From assembly GCA_030681645.1 (NCBI GenBank), contig JAUXRX010000017.1, positions 62,001-126,000 of the forward strand: a stretch of DNA of 64,000 bases, in the 5' to 3' direction. This document shows positions 24,917 through 32,596 of this stretch, one piece after another; position 1 is the first letter of the stretch; each line of letters opens with the position of its first letter. Origin of the DNA: Archangium sp. (lineage in GTDB: Bacteria; Myxococcota; Myxococcia; Myxococcales; Myxococcaceae). The position numbers were made by a program, and so were the translations under genes. The notes beneath the pieces were generated by a model. The model saw only the letters and a list, made by a program, of their open reading frames with translations, did not search any database and was not told the origin of the DNA.

Positions 24917-25594
24917 ATGAAGGGTCTCATCGGCAAGAAGGCCGGCATGACGCAGATCTTCAACGCGGAAGGCAACGCCGTTCCCGTGACCGTGATCGAC
25001 GTCACCTCCGTCGAAATCGTCGGCAAGCGCACCATGGAGAAGGACAAGTACTCCGCCGTCATCCTCGGGATGACCGACGCGAAGGAAAAGCACCTCACCA
25101 AGGCGCAGGTCGGCTCGTTCAAGAAGGCCGGCGCCAACCTCAAGCGCATCGTTCGCGAGTTCCGCGTCGACGCGTCCGAGCTCGACGGCTTCAAGATCGG
25201 TGAGCACGTCAAGGTCGACTCGTTCTTCAAGATGGGCGAGCTCGTCGACGTGACCGGCATCACCAAGGGCCGCGGCTACCAGGGCGTGATGAAGCGCTGG
25301 AACTTCCGCGGCTTCGGCCAGACCCACGGTACCCACGAGTACCGCCGCCACCCCGGCGCGATCGGCCAGCGCAAGACGCCAGGCCGCGTGTACCCGAACA
25401 AGAAGCTCCCGGGTCACTACGGCGTGGAGCAGGTCACCACCCAGAACCTCGAGGTCGTCGGCCTCCACCCCGAGAAGAACATCATCCTCGTGAAGGGTGG
25501 CGTCGCCGGCTCGAACGACGGCCTCATCGTGATCAAGCCCTCGGTGAAGCTCGCCCTGCGCGCCGCTCACAAGGCCAAGAACACCCGGAAGTAA
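24917..25594 (+). CDS. rplC: Ribosomal protein L3
   Basis: 225 residues from ATG 24917 (AGAAGGAAG upstream). Starts MKGLIGKKAGMTQIF and contains the L3 signature (FKMGELVDVTGITKGRGYQG to VMKRWNFRGFG) and the loop GAIGQRKTPGRVYPNKKLPG near residue 148. L3 binds 23S rRNA near the peptidyl-transferase centre and starts 50S assembly. In most bacteria rplC is in the S10 operon between rpsJ and rplD; here it stands alone, with repeat DNA upstream and a surface lipoprotein 24 bases downstream. The gln that PrmB methylates in E. coli is replaced by Lys, as in many bacteria. It could be the only copy or a second copy. Confidence 0.95.
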   Translation: MKGLIGKKAGMTQIFNAEGNAVPVTVIDVTSVEIVGKRTMEKDKYSAVILGMTDAKEKHLTKAQVGSFKKAGANLKRIVREFRVDASELDGFKIGEHVKVDSFFKMGELVDVTGITKGRGYQGVMKRWNFRGFGQTHGTHEYRRHPGAIGQRKTPGRVYPNKKLPGHYGVEQVTTQNLEVVGLHPEKNIILVKGGVAGSNDGLIVIKPSVKLALRAAHKAKNTRK

Positions 25595-25618
25595 GCGCTT
25601 CTCCGGCAAGGGGAAACC

Positions 25619-27412
25619 ATGTGGCGTTCGCGCTCCCTGTCGCTCGTCGTCGTGCTGCTCTGCGCAGCATGTGGCACGTCAGGGCCCAAGCCCATTCAGC
25701 TCGGGTTGCCCTGCGTTCCGGGCAACGCGTCATCGGTCTGCGCGTCGGGCCTGTGTGTCGCGCTCGACGATCAGTCGGGCTTCTGCACCGACACCTGCAC
25801 GTCCGACGATCAGTGCCCCACTGATTTCCTCTGCCAGGCGGCCGGCCGCTACGGCCGCATCTGCCGCCCCCTGACCGGCTGTAAGACCGAGGTCGACTGT
25901 CCGTCCGGCCACACCTGCAACCCCGACACCGGCAACTGCTACATCGCCGTGAGCCGCTCGCTCTGCAGCCCCTGCCAGGACGGCAAACAGTGCCCCGAGG
26001 GCGGCGCGTGCTTCTCGGCCATCGGCTCGGGCGAGCAGTTCTGCACCACCGCCTGCGGCGCGGGCGATTCCTGCCCCACCGGCTACAGCTGCAGGGACCT
26101 CCCTGTCGGCGTCGAAGGCGCGCTCGTCAAGCAGTGCGCTCCCGACACCGAGTCCTGCAACAACGGCCGGACGATCTGCGCGCCGTGCCTCGGCGACGAC
26201 GAGTGCGGCGGGCCGTTCGACCTCTGCGTGCGCAACGTGGTCTCGGGCGCGACCTTCTGCGGCCGCGACTGCAACCCCGCCAAGAACGTCTGCCCCACGC
26301 TCGGGTGCGATCCCCTGACGCTCGGCTCGGCCGAGAACCCCGACTGCCCGGCCGCGTTCTCCTGCACCAACATCGGCCAGAGCGATGACCCCACCGTCTC
26401 GGGCCCCTTCCAGTGCGTGCCCAACAGCAACACCTGCGAGGGCTACTGCGACCAGACCGACAACATCGGCCAGCTCTCGCAGTGCGGCCTGGGCAAGGTC
26501 TGCTCGGGCAACGTGTGCACCGGCGCCGCCGACGGGCGCATGTGCTCGCCCTGCACCGACAACGATGACTGCCGCCGCGGAGGCTTCGCCGAGAACCGCT
26601 GCATCGTCAACAACTGCACCAACTGCCCCTTCGCGGGCGAGTCGTTCTGCTCCACGCCCTGCGCCGACGACGCCGCCTGCGTGCGCAGCTTCGGCGCCGG
26701 CTTCGTGTGCAAGCCCGTGACGGACCCCAGCGCCCCGCAGCGCAGCTACTGCATGCCCCAGCGCGGCACCTGCAAGTCGGGCCTGGGCCGCCTCGGCGAG
26801 AACTGCTCCGTGGCCGGCCCCCAGGACTGCGTCACCGGCGTCTGCCTCGAGGCGGGCCTCAACGACTTCTGCTCGGGGCCGTGCACCACCGACGCCCAGT
26901 GCGGCGACACCCGCTTCCGCTGCTGCGAAGAATCGGCCGTCACCGGCGGCTACGACTGCAGCCCCGCGCACCGCAGCGCCACCGGCCCCCTGAGCGGCAC
27001 CGGCGTCTGCGCCCCCATCGGCGGCCTCTTCGGAGACGACTGCGCCCCCGGCCGCGCCCCCTGCCAGAGCGGCACCTGCCTCGACCTGGGCACCGCGCGC
27101 CTGTGCAGCGTGACCTGCCCCGCGGGCACCTGCCCCGACGGGTTCGCCTGCCGCCAGGCCGTGGGCTCCGACGGCACCACCCAGGTCGCCGTGTGCTTCC
27201 CCAACGGGGGCGGCAAGGCCGGCGCTGACTGCGACTTCGGCCCCGCCGCCTGCGAGACCGGCATGTGCATCCGCAAGGACTCCGGGCCGATCTGCACCCA
27301 GGGCTGCACCGGCGATCCCGACTGTCCCGAGGGCTGGATCTGCGAGGTGCAGCTCACCGTCACCGATCAGTCCGTCCAGGCCTGTCTGCCCCCCGCGCTG
27401 ACCGACGGGTGA
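25619..27412 (+). CDS. Cys-rich surface lipoprotein, candidate GltK
   Basis: 597 residues from ATG 25619 (MWRSRSLSLVVVLLCAAC, lipobox CAAC, Cys18). The mature part has dozens of cysteines in repeated EGF-like spacings such as CTSDDQCPTDFLCQ, CGAGDSCPTGYSCRD and CTDNDDCRRGGFAENRC, expected to form disulfide-bonded repeats at the surface. It directly precedes a VWA lipoprotein and two outer-membrane barrels in a block resembling gltK-B-A-C of Myxococcus xanthus, so GltK is the best candidate. This rests on position and lipoprotein character, not on a sequence alignment. It could equally be a generic myxobacterial Cys-rich lipoprotein. Confidence 0.72.
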   Translation: MWRSRSLSLVVVLLCAACGTSGPKPIQLGLPCVPGNASSVCASGLCVALDDQSGFCTDTCTSDDQCPTDFLCQAAGRYGRICRPLTGCKTEVDCPSGHTCNPDTGNCYIAVSRSLCSPCQDGKQCPEGGACFSAIGSGEQFCTTACGAGDSCPTGYSCRDLPVGVEGALVKQCAPDTESCNNGRTICAPCLGDDECGGPFDLCVRNVVSGATFCGRDCNPAKNVCPTLGCDPLTLGSAENPDCPAAFSCTNIGQSDDPTVSGPFQCVPNSNTCEGYCDQTDNIGQLSQCGLGKVCSGNVCTGAADGRMCSPCTDNDDCRRGGFAENRCIVNNCTNCPFAGESFCSTPCADDAACVRSFGAGFVCKPVTDPSAPQRSYCMPQRGTCKSGLGRLGENCSVAGPQDCVTGVCLEAGLNDFCSGPCTTDAQCGDTRFRCCEESAVTGGYDCSPAHRSATGPLSGTGVCAPIGGLFGDDCAPGRAPCQSGTCLDLGTARLCSVTCPAGTCPDGFACRQAVGSDGTTQVAVCFPNGGGKAGADCDFGPAACETGMCIRKDSGPICTQGCTGDPDCPEGWICEVQLTVTDQSVQACLPPALTDG

Positions 27413-27425
27413 CCCTCATGACCCC

Positions 27426-27450
27426 GTTCACCCCGAGCAGCGTCGAGGGG
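27426..27450. repeat. REP-like palindrome, family B copy 1
   Basis: GTTCACCCCGAGCAGCGTCG then AGGGG: the reverse orientation of the 25-base element at 46709. Lies in the 98-base gap between the Cys-rich and VWA lipoprotein genes. Confidence 0.7.
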
Positions 27451-27510
27451 AGAAGAAACCCCTGTACCTGCGTGGACTTCACCGTGCTAAGCCGCCCGCC
27501 CCACTGAGTC

Positions 27511-28956
27511 ATGCTGCTTCAACGTGCGCTCATCTTCGTGTCGATCGGGCTGGCTGCCGCCGGTTGTGATGATCGCACGCGCACTCGGAAGATCATCGAG
27601 CCGTTCGTGATCGTCCCCGGCACGCCCACGGTCGACGACGCCACGCCCGCGGTGAAGACCGACGGCACCATGGCCACGGACACCTTCGGGGTGAACGTGC
27701 CCAGGCAGTGCGACGCCTTCACCCAGCTGCCCGTGCGCAAGGTCGACATCCTCTGGGTGGTCGACTCGTCGGGCTCGATGGCCCCCAAGCAGGCCCGGCT
27801 CGCCTCGAACTTCCAGGGCTTCATCAACCAACTCGTCACCGCGAACCCGCCCATCGACTTCCACATCGCCGTCACCAGCACCGACAGCGACGACGCGAAC
27901 GCGCGCGGCAAGCTCCGCCCGTGGACGCTGGGCACCACCAGCGAGAACTACATCAGCTGCACCCCGATGACCGGCGGCGGCGTCACCTGCAACACCGGCC
28001 CGAACCTCACCACCGCGGTGCAGGCCTTCGGTCAGATGTCGGCGGTGGGCATCAACGGCAGCGCGTCCGAGCGCGGGCTCTACGCCGCGTACCTCGCGCT
28101 CACCGAGCCCACCAACATCACCACGCCCGTGTTCGATCGCTTCATCCGCGAAGACGCGGCGCTCTACGTGGTGGTGGTCTCGGACGAAGACGACGCGTCG
28201 TGCACGCCGATGACCCGGCAGACCACCTGCACCGCCGACCCCGGCTGCCGCTGCGCGCCCGACAACTCCCTGGCAGGCGCCGGCACCTGGGGCAGCACCG
28301 CGTACTTCACGCGCTTCCTCGAGACGTACAAGGGCTACGGCAACGCCGAGTCGGTCGCGCTCGCCGCCATCGTCGCCACCGCGACCGACGAGCAGCCCGT
28401 GCCTTCGCAGTTCGGAGACCCCACCCCCCACGTCGGCTGCTGCCGCGCGCTGGGGGCGGGCGCCTGCCCCGATGGCGGCGTCAACGACGGCGGCTTCGAG
28501 ATCGCGTACACCGGCAACCGCTACGAGAAGGTCGCGACGGAAACGGGTGGGGTGACGGTGTCGATCTGCCAGCAGGACTTCTCGGGGGCGCTCTCGTCGC
28601 TCGGCTACGCCGCCTCGGGCCTGCGCCGCGACTTCCGCCTGAGCCGCGGCCCCGACCTCCGCGCCGATGGCGGCGTGGCCACCGGCCTCACCTCGTACGT
28701 GAGCCCTGCCAACGCGGCCAACTGCACCGTCGACGGCAACTGCCCGCTGATGACGCCCTCGTGCCGCAACGGCCGCTGCGCCCGGAAGGTCGACGTGGGC
28801 GCCGCGCCCGTCACCAACGGCGCCTCGTACCTCAAGTGCGAAGGCGCCGGGCTGCGCAACATCGTTCGCTTCGATGGCACCTCGGTGCCCGAGCCGCTCA
28901 GCACCGTCGAGGTTTGTTACGACGTGCTCTCCACGTTCCAGAACAGCTGTCCGTAG
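27511..28956 (+). CDS. Von Willebrand A-domain lipoprotein, candidate gliding adhesin
   Basis: 481 residues from ATG 27511 (lipobox AAAGC, Cys19). A VWA domain covers about 78-350, opening VDILWVVDSSGSMAPKQ with a complete MIDAS motif D85-S-S87-G-S89. YVVVVSDEDDASC near 220 is a further conserved VWA strand. Many cysteines (CTPMTRQTTC, PGCRC, CCRALGAGACP) suggest a disulfide-stabilised surface protein. The M. xanthus gliding adhesin CglB is also a Cys-rich VWA lipoprotein of the outer membrane; this gene sits between the GltK candidate and gltB, which supports the same role. CglB orthology is an inference. Confidence 0.8.
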   Translation: MLLQRALIFVSIGLAAAGCDDRTRTRKIIEPFVIVPGTPTVDDATPAVKTDGTMATDTFGVNVPRQCDAFTQLPVRKVDILWVVDSSGSMAPKQARLASNFQGFINQLVTANPPIDFHIAVTSTDSDDANARGKLRPWTLGTTSENYISCTPMTGGGVTCNTGPNLTTAVQAFGQMSAVGINGSASERGLYAAYLALTEPTNITTPVFDRFIREDAALYVVVVSDEDDASCTPMTRQTTCTADPGCRCAPDNSLAGAGTWGSTAYFTRFLETYKGYGNAESVALAAIVATATDEQPVPSQFGDPTPHVGCCRALGAGACPDGGVNDGGFEIAYTGNRYEKVATETGGVTVSICQQDFSGALSSLGYAASGLRRDFRLSRGPDLRADGGVATGLTSYVSPANAANCTVDGNCPLMTPSCRNGRCARKVDVGAAPVTNGASYLKCEGAGLRNIVRFDGTSVPEPLSTVEVCYDVLSTFQNSCP

Positions 28957-28975
28957 ATGAGGTGAACAAGGCTCC

Positions 28976-29782
28976 ATGACTCGCACGACACTCAACCTGA
29001 TGAGCTGCCTGGTGCTGTTGACGGCCGGTGCAGCGTTCGCTGAAGAGACTGATGAGCTCGTCGAGAAGGTCGCGGTGCGTAACCGCCTCTTCTCGACAGA
29101 GGGACGCTTCGAGCTCGGCGGCAACGTCGGCTTCTCGATCCTGAGCCGGCTCACCGAGCACTACAACCTGAACCTGTCCGTCGCCTGGAACGCGAAGGAC
29201 TGGTTCGGCCTCGAGTTGCGCGGCGGCTACGCGCTGTCGCGGCACACCTCGCTCGCCGATCAGATCCAGAGCGACTTCTTCGATAACACCACGATCACCC
29301 AGGCCAACGACGCGGCCGATCTGTGGACGATGACGTGGCACGCGGTGGCGGGCGCCCGCTTCCAGCCGTTCTACGGGAAGATCAACCTCATGTCCGAGCT
29401 GCCCATTCACTTCCAGTTCTACATCTGGGTGGGTGGCGGCGTCGGCGGGCTCGCGCGCGAGTCGCTCGTGCTCTGCCGCGATCGCGCGGCCTGCACCGAG
29501 TACCTGAGGGACGCCGACGGCGACGGCGACGCCGACCGCCTGGGCCCCAGCCCTTTCCTCACCGAGACGAAGGTGAGCCCCCTGGTCTCGGTCGCGCTCG
29601 GCTTCCGCTTCTTCCTGCCCTTCACGGGACACTCGGTGAAGATCGAAGTGCGTGACTGGAGCTACCTCGACTCGTTCACGATCAAAGCCGATCGGGTGAC
29701 GAGCCAGGGCGGCGAGGCCAGCCCCAACGCGGGCATCACCAACCTGGTCCAGTTCGACCTGGGCTACGCGTTCATCTTCTAA
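28976..29782 (+). CDS. gltB: Outer-membrane beta-barrel protein, candidate GltB
   Basis: 268 residues from ATG 28976. Signal peptide at 1-23 (cleavage after AFA). FELGGNVGFSILSRLTEHYN starts a barrel of alternating beta strands, with LNLSVAWNAKDWFGLELRGG and VSVALGFRFFLPFTGHSVKI. The last strand ends NLVQFDLGYAFIF; a terminal Phe is the BAM-recognition signal. It is followed 14 bases later by a second, related barrel gene and then gltC-type TPR gene, the B-A-C order I know from M. xanthus. GltA and GltB are the barrels of the outer-membrane gliding complex; A and B could be swapped here. Confidence 0.75.
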   Translation: MTRTTLNLMSCLVLLTAGAAFAEETDELVEKVAVRNRLFSTEGRFELGGNVGFSILSRLTEHYNLNLSVAWNAKDWFGLELRGGYALSRHTSLADQIQSDFFDNTTITQANDAADLWTMTWHAVAGARFQPFYGKINLMSELPIHFQFYIWVGGGVGGLARESLVLCRDRAACTEYLRDADGDGDADRLGPSPFLTETKVSPLVSVALGFRFFLPFTGHSVKIEVRDWSYLDSFTIKADRVTSQGGEASPNAGITNLVQFDLGYAFIF

Positions 29783-29796
29783 GGGACCGACCTCCG

Positions 29797-30906
29797 ATGA
29801 CCTCCATCGCTTTGCTCCGTAACGCGCTCCTCTTGCTCGCAGTGCTCCCCGTGGCGTTCGCCCGGGCCGCGCCCGCGCCCTCTGACGCCCCTCTGATGTC
29901 AGTGGCACAGGCCACGCCTGCCGACGACGACGACGAGGACGATCCGGTCCCTCCGACGACCACCACGCCCACCACCACGCCGGTGAAGACCGACGCCCCG
30001 ACGGCGACCACCACGCCAGCGGCGACCACCCCTGCGGCCACCACGAAGGCGGCCGATGAAGAGACGCAGCGCCTGGTGTCGGGCGCGCCGCTCTTCAATC
30101 CGAACGTCGCCGTGCACATCGTCGAGCAGAAGGCGTACTCCGACTCGAAGAAGAGCGAGATCGTGCTCTACCCGGTGGCGATGCAGGTGAACGGCAAGTT
30201 CACCCAGCACTTCGGCACCATGGGCTCGTTCGTGTACCACCTGCAGGAGAACTTCGGCCTCCAGATCTCAGGCGGGTACAACTGGTACAACGTCGAGTCG
30301 GCCTTCAACGGCGAGCTGGTCGAGAAGTTCCGCGTCGAGGCGCAGGCCGCGACCTCGCTCTTGTGGACCTGGGGGGTGATGGGCGGCGTCGAGGTGAGCC
30401 CGCTCTACGGCAAGTTCGCCATCTTCGAGGGCACGCTGGCGCACTTCAGCTTCGTCTTGAACGGCGGCGTCGGCGCGGGCGGCACGCGGCACCAGCTGCG
30501 GCCCGAGACGGTGCGTTCCGACGGCACCATCAGCCAGGCTTCCTACGGCGACACGGGCGTCCGCTTCATGGGGTCGCTGGGCGCCGGCTTCCGCCTGCAG
30601 CTCGGTGAGCGCTTCGCCCTCCGCCTCGAGGTGCGCGACGTCGTCTACACCGCGCGCATGGAGCGGGTGAACGGCTGCAACGCCGACGACCTGAAGGCGA
30701 TGGACGACAAGCTCAAGGGCGGCCAGGACCCGGGGACCGCGATGGTCGGCCCGACCTGCAACCTCGACACCTTCACCGGCATCGTGGAGGGCACCGAGCA
30801 GAAGCGGAGCAACGACATCCCGCTCGCTCGCGCGCTCGTGCGCATTCCCAGCTCCGACGTGCTCAACAACATCGGCCTGTACCTCGGGATCTCGTTCCTC
30901 TTCTAA
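29797..30906 (+). CDS. gltA: Outer-membrane beta-barrel protein, candidate GltA
   Basis: 369 residues from ATG 29797. A signal peptide (1-24) is followed by an acidic stretch (DDDDEDD) and a Thr/Pro/Ala-rich linker (about 45-85). The rest is a barrel related to the preceding protein: VAMQVNGKFTQHFGTMGSFV, ENFGLQISGGYNWYNVESAF and GSLGAGFRLQLGERFALRLEVRD broken over strands. The C-terminus IGLYLGISFLF again ends in Phe. Two paired barrels followed by a TPR protein match the outer-membrane core of the Glt gliding machine. The periplasmic linker may contact the TPR proteins. Confidence 0.75.
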   Translation: MTSIALLRNALLLLAVLPVAFARAAPAPSDAPLMSVAQATPADDDDEDDPVPPTTTTPTTTPVKTDAPTATTTPAATTPAATTKAADEETQRLVSGAPLFNPNVAVHIVEQKAYSDSKKSEIVLYPVAMQVNGKFTQHFGTMGSFVYHLQENFGLQISGGYNWYNVESAFNGELVEKFRVEAQAATSLLWTWGVMGGVEVSPLYGKFAIFEGTLAHFSFVLNGGVGAGGTRHQLRPETVRSDGTISQASYGDTGVRFMGSLGAGFRLQLGERFALRLEVRDVVYTARMERVNGCNADDLKAMDDKLKGGQDPGTAMVGPTCNLDTFTGIVEGTEQKRSNDIPLARALVRIPSSDVLNNIGLYLGISFLF

Positions 30907-30915
30907 GGGCACACC

Positions 30916-32448
30916 ATGAAGCGCACGCTCTTCTTTGCCATCACGCTCCTCGCCGCCAGCCTGGCCCAGGCGCAGGATCTCGCCGTCTACAACAAGGCCC
31001 TGTCTGCCTATAACGGGAACCAGTTCGAAGACTCGGCGCGGCTGTTCTTCGAAGTGACGAACAGCACCACCGACAACGATCTGCGGCTCAAGGCGGAGTA
31101 CTACCTCGCCTCGAGCTTCCAGCGGGCGAACCTGCCGTTCACGGCGTTCATCTACTTCACGCCGATCGTCCGCGCGGGGCCGCAGCACCCGTACCACCTG
31201 AAGTCGGTCGAGGCGCTGATCGCGCTGCAGGAGGTCTTGCAGGACGACTTCCTCATTCCGTCGATCATGAACAACCTCTACGATCGCTACGCCGACGCCT
31301 GGGCGACGCTGCCGCTCGAGGTGCTGGCGCGCATCAACTACCAGATCGGCCGCATCGCCTACCGCAAGCAGAAGCTCGACGAGGCCAAGCAGTTCCTCGA
31401 GGCGGTGCCGGACACCAGCCAGTTCTACGCCAAGGCCCAGTACCTGATGGGCATCTCGCTGGCCGACCCGCGCTACCCGGCGGCCGACGAGCAGACGCGC
31501 AGCAGGAACGTCGAGGCGGCGATCACCACCTTCGAGGGCGTGCTCAAGATTCGCACCCGCCAGCTCGACTTCGACGACACCCGCCACCTCGCCTACCTCG
31601 CGCTGGGCCGGGCCAACTACAACCAGGGCCAGTACCAGAAGTCGACCGAGTGGTACGAGAAGGTGCCGCGCTTCAGCAAGTACTGGGACCAGTCGCTGTT
31701 CGAGAACGGCTTCGCCCGCTTCCAGAACGACGACTTCGGCGGGGCGCTGGGCTCGCTGCAGGGCCTGTACGCGCCGCAGTTCGCCGGCGCTTTCCAGCCC
31801 GAGTCGTGGATCCTCACCTCCACCACCTATTACTTCTCGTGCCTGTACGACGAGTCGAAGTCGTCGCTGGCCGAGTACGAGCGCATCTACCTGCCGATGT
31901 CCGAGAAGCTCAAGCCATTGGTCGACTCGGTCGAGCCGCGCGAGCTGGCGGCGTACTTCAAGATGGTCAACGTCACCGAGAACCCCGAGCTCCCCAAGGC
32001 GGTGCTCAACTGGGTGCGCACCAACGAGCGCATGCTGGGGCTGTTCGGCATGCTCAAGGAGATCGAGACCGAGAAGTCGATGATCGAGGCGAACCAGGGC
32101 TGGCGCGCGGCGAAGATGAGCAACGAGCTCGTCACCTACCTCGACCAGAACAAGGACACGCTCGAGAAGACCGCCGGGCAGATCGCCAAGGCGCGCCTCA
32201 CCGAGGCCTACCGCACCATCAAGGGCTTCGGCGACCAGGCCGAGATCATCCGCTTCGAGATCGCCAAGGCCGAGAAGGAGTTCGCCGAGACGGGCCTCGA
32301 CGGCGAGGCGCTCCTGGGCAAGCAGACGCTCTACCGCCCCAAGATGCCCGCCGAGAACTGGAACTACTGGAAGTTCGAGGGCGAGTTCTGGCGCGACGAG
32401 ATCGGCTACTACCAGTACACGCTCAAGCGCGGCTGTCCGACCAACTGA
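30916..32448 (+). CDS. gltC: Periplasmic TPR protein, candidate GltC
   Basis: 510 residues from ATG 30916. Signal peptide MKRTLFFAITLLAASLAQA (1-19). TPR-like helix pairs fill the mature part, e.g. LAVYNKALSAYNGNQFEDSA, LARINYQIGRIAYRKQKLDEA and YLALGRANYNQGQYQKSTEW. Such superhelices bind other proteins. It lies ten bases after the second barrel gene and is followed by a clear rho-independent terminator at 32511, so K-VWA-B-A-C looks like one transcript. GltC in M. xanthus is a periplasmic TPR protein of the outer-membrane gliding complex. Confidence 0.75.
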   Translation: MKRTLFFAITLLAASLAQAQDLAVYNKALSAYNGNQFEDSARLFFEVTNSTTDNDLRLKAEYYLASSFQRANLPFTAFIYFTPIVRAGPQHPYHLKSVEALIALQEVLQDDFLIPSIMNNLYDRYADAWATLPLEVLARINYQIGRIAYRKQKLDEAKQFLEAVPDTSQFYAKAQYLMGISLADPRYPAADEQTRSRNVEAAITTFEGVLKIRTRQLDFDDTRHLAYLALGRANYNQGQYQKSTEWYEKVPRFSKYWDQSLFENGFARFQNDDFGGALGSLQGLYAPQFAGAFQPESWILTSTTYYFSCLYDESKSSLAEYERIYLPMSEKLKPLVDSVEPRELAAYFKMVNVTENPELPKAVLNWVRTNERMLGLFGMLKEIETEKSMIEANQGWRAAKMSNELVTYLDQNKDTLEKTAGQIAKARLTEAYRTIKGFGDQAEIIRFEIAKAEKEFAETGLDGEALLGKQTLYRPKMPAENWNYWKFEGEFWRDEIGYYQYTLKRGCPTN

Positions 32449-32510
32449 TTCCCCCTCGAGGCGCGAGTTCGCCTTTCTGGCGGGCTTTCGACATTCTCAG
32501 GAGTTGAGAG

Positions 32511-32540
32511 GGGCGCCCACTGTTGTGCAGGCGCCCTTTT
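32511..32540 (+). terminator. Rho-independent terminator after gltC
   Basis: Stem GGGCGCC (32511-32517) / GGCGCCC (32530-32536) with a 12-base loop and TTTT directly after. Ends the upstream transcript, so gltD probably has its own promoter in 32541-32596. Confidence 0.85.
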
Positions 32541-32596
32541 CATCCATTGGAACCTCGGTGTAGGTTCCGCGCGTTTTTCGCCCCACAGGAGCAGAG

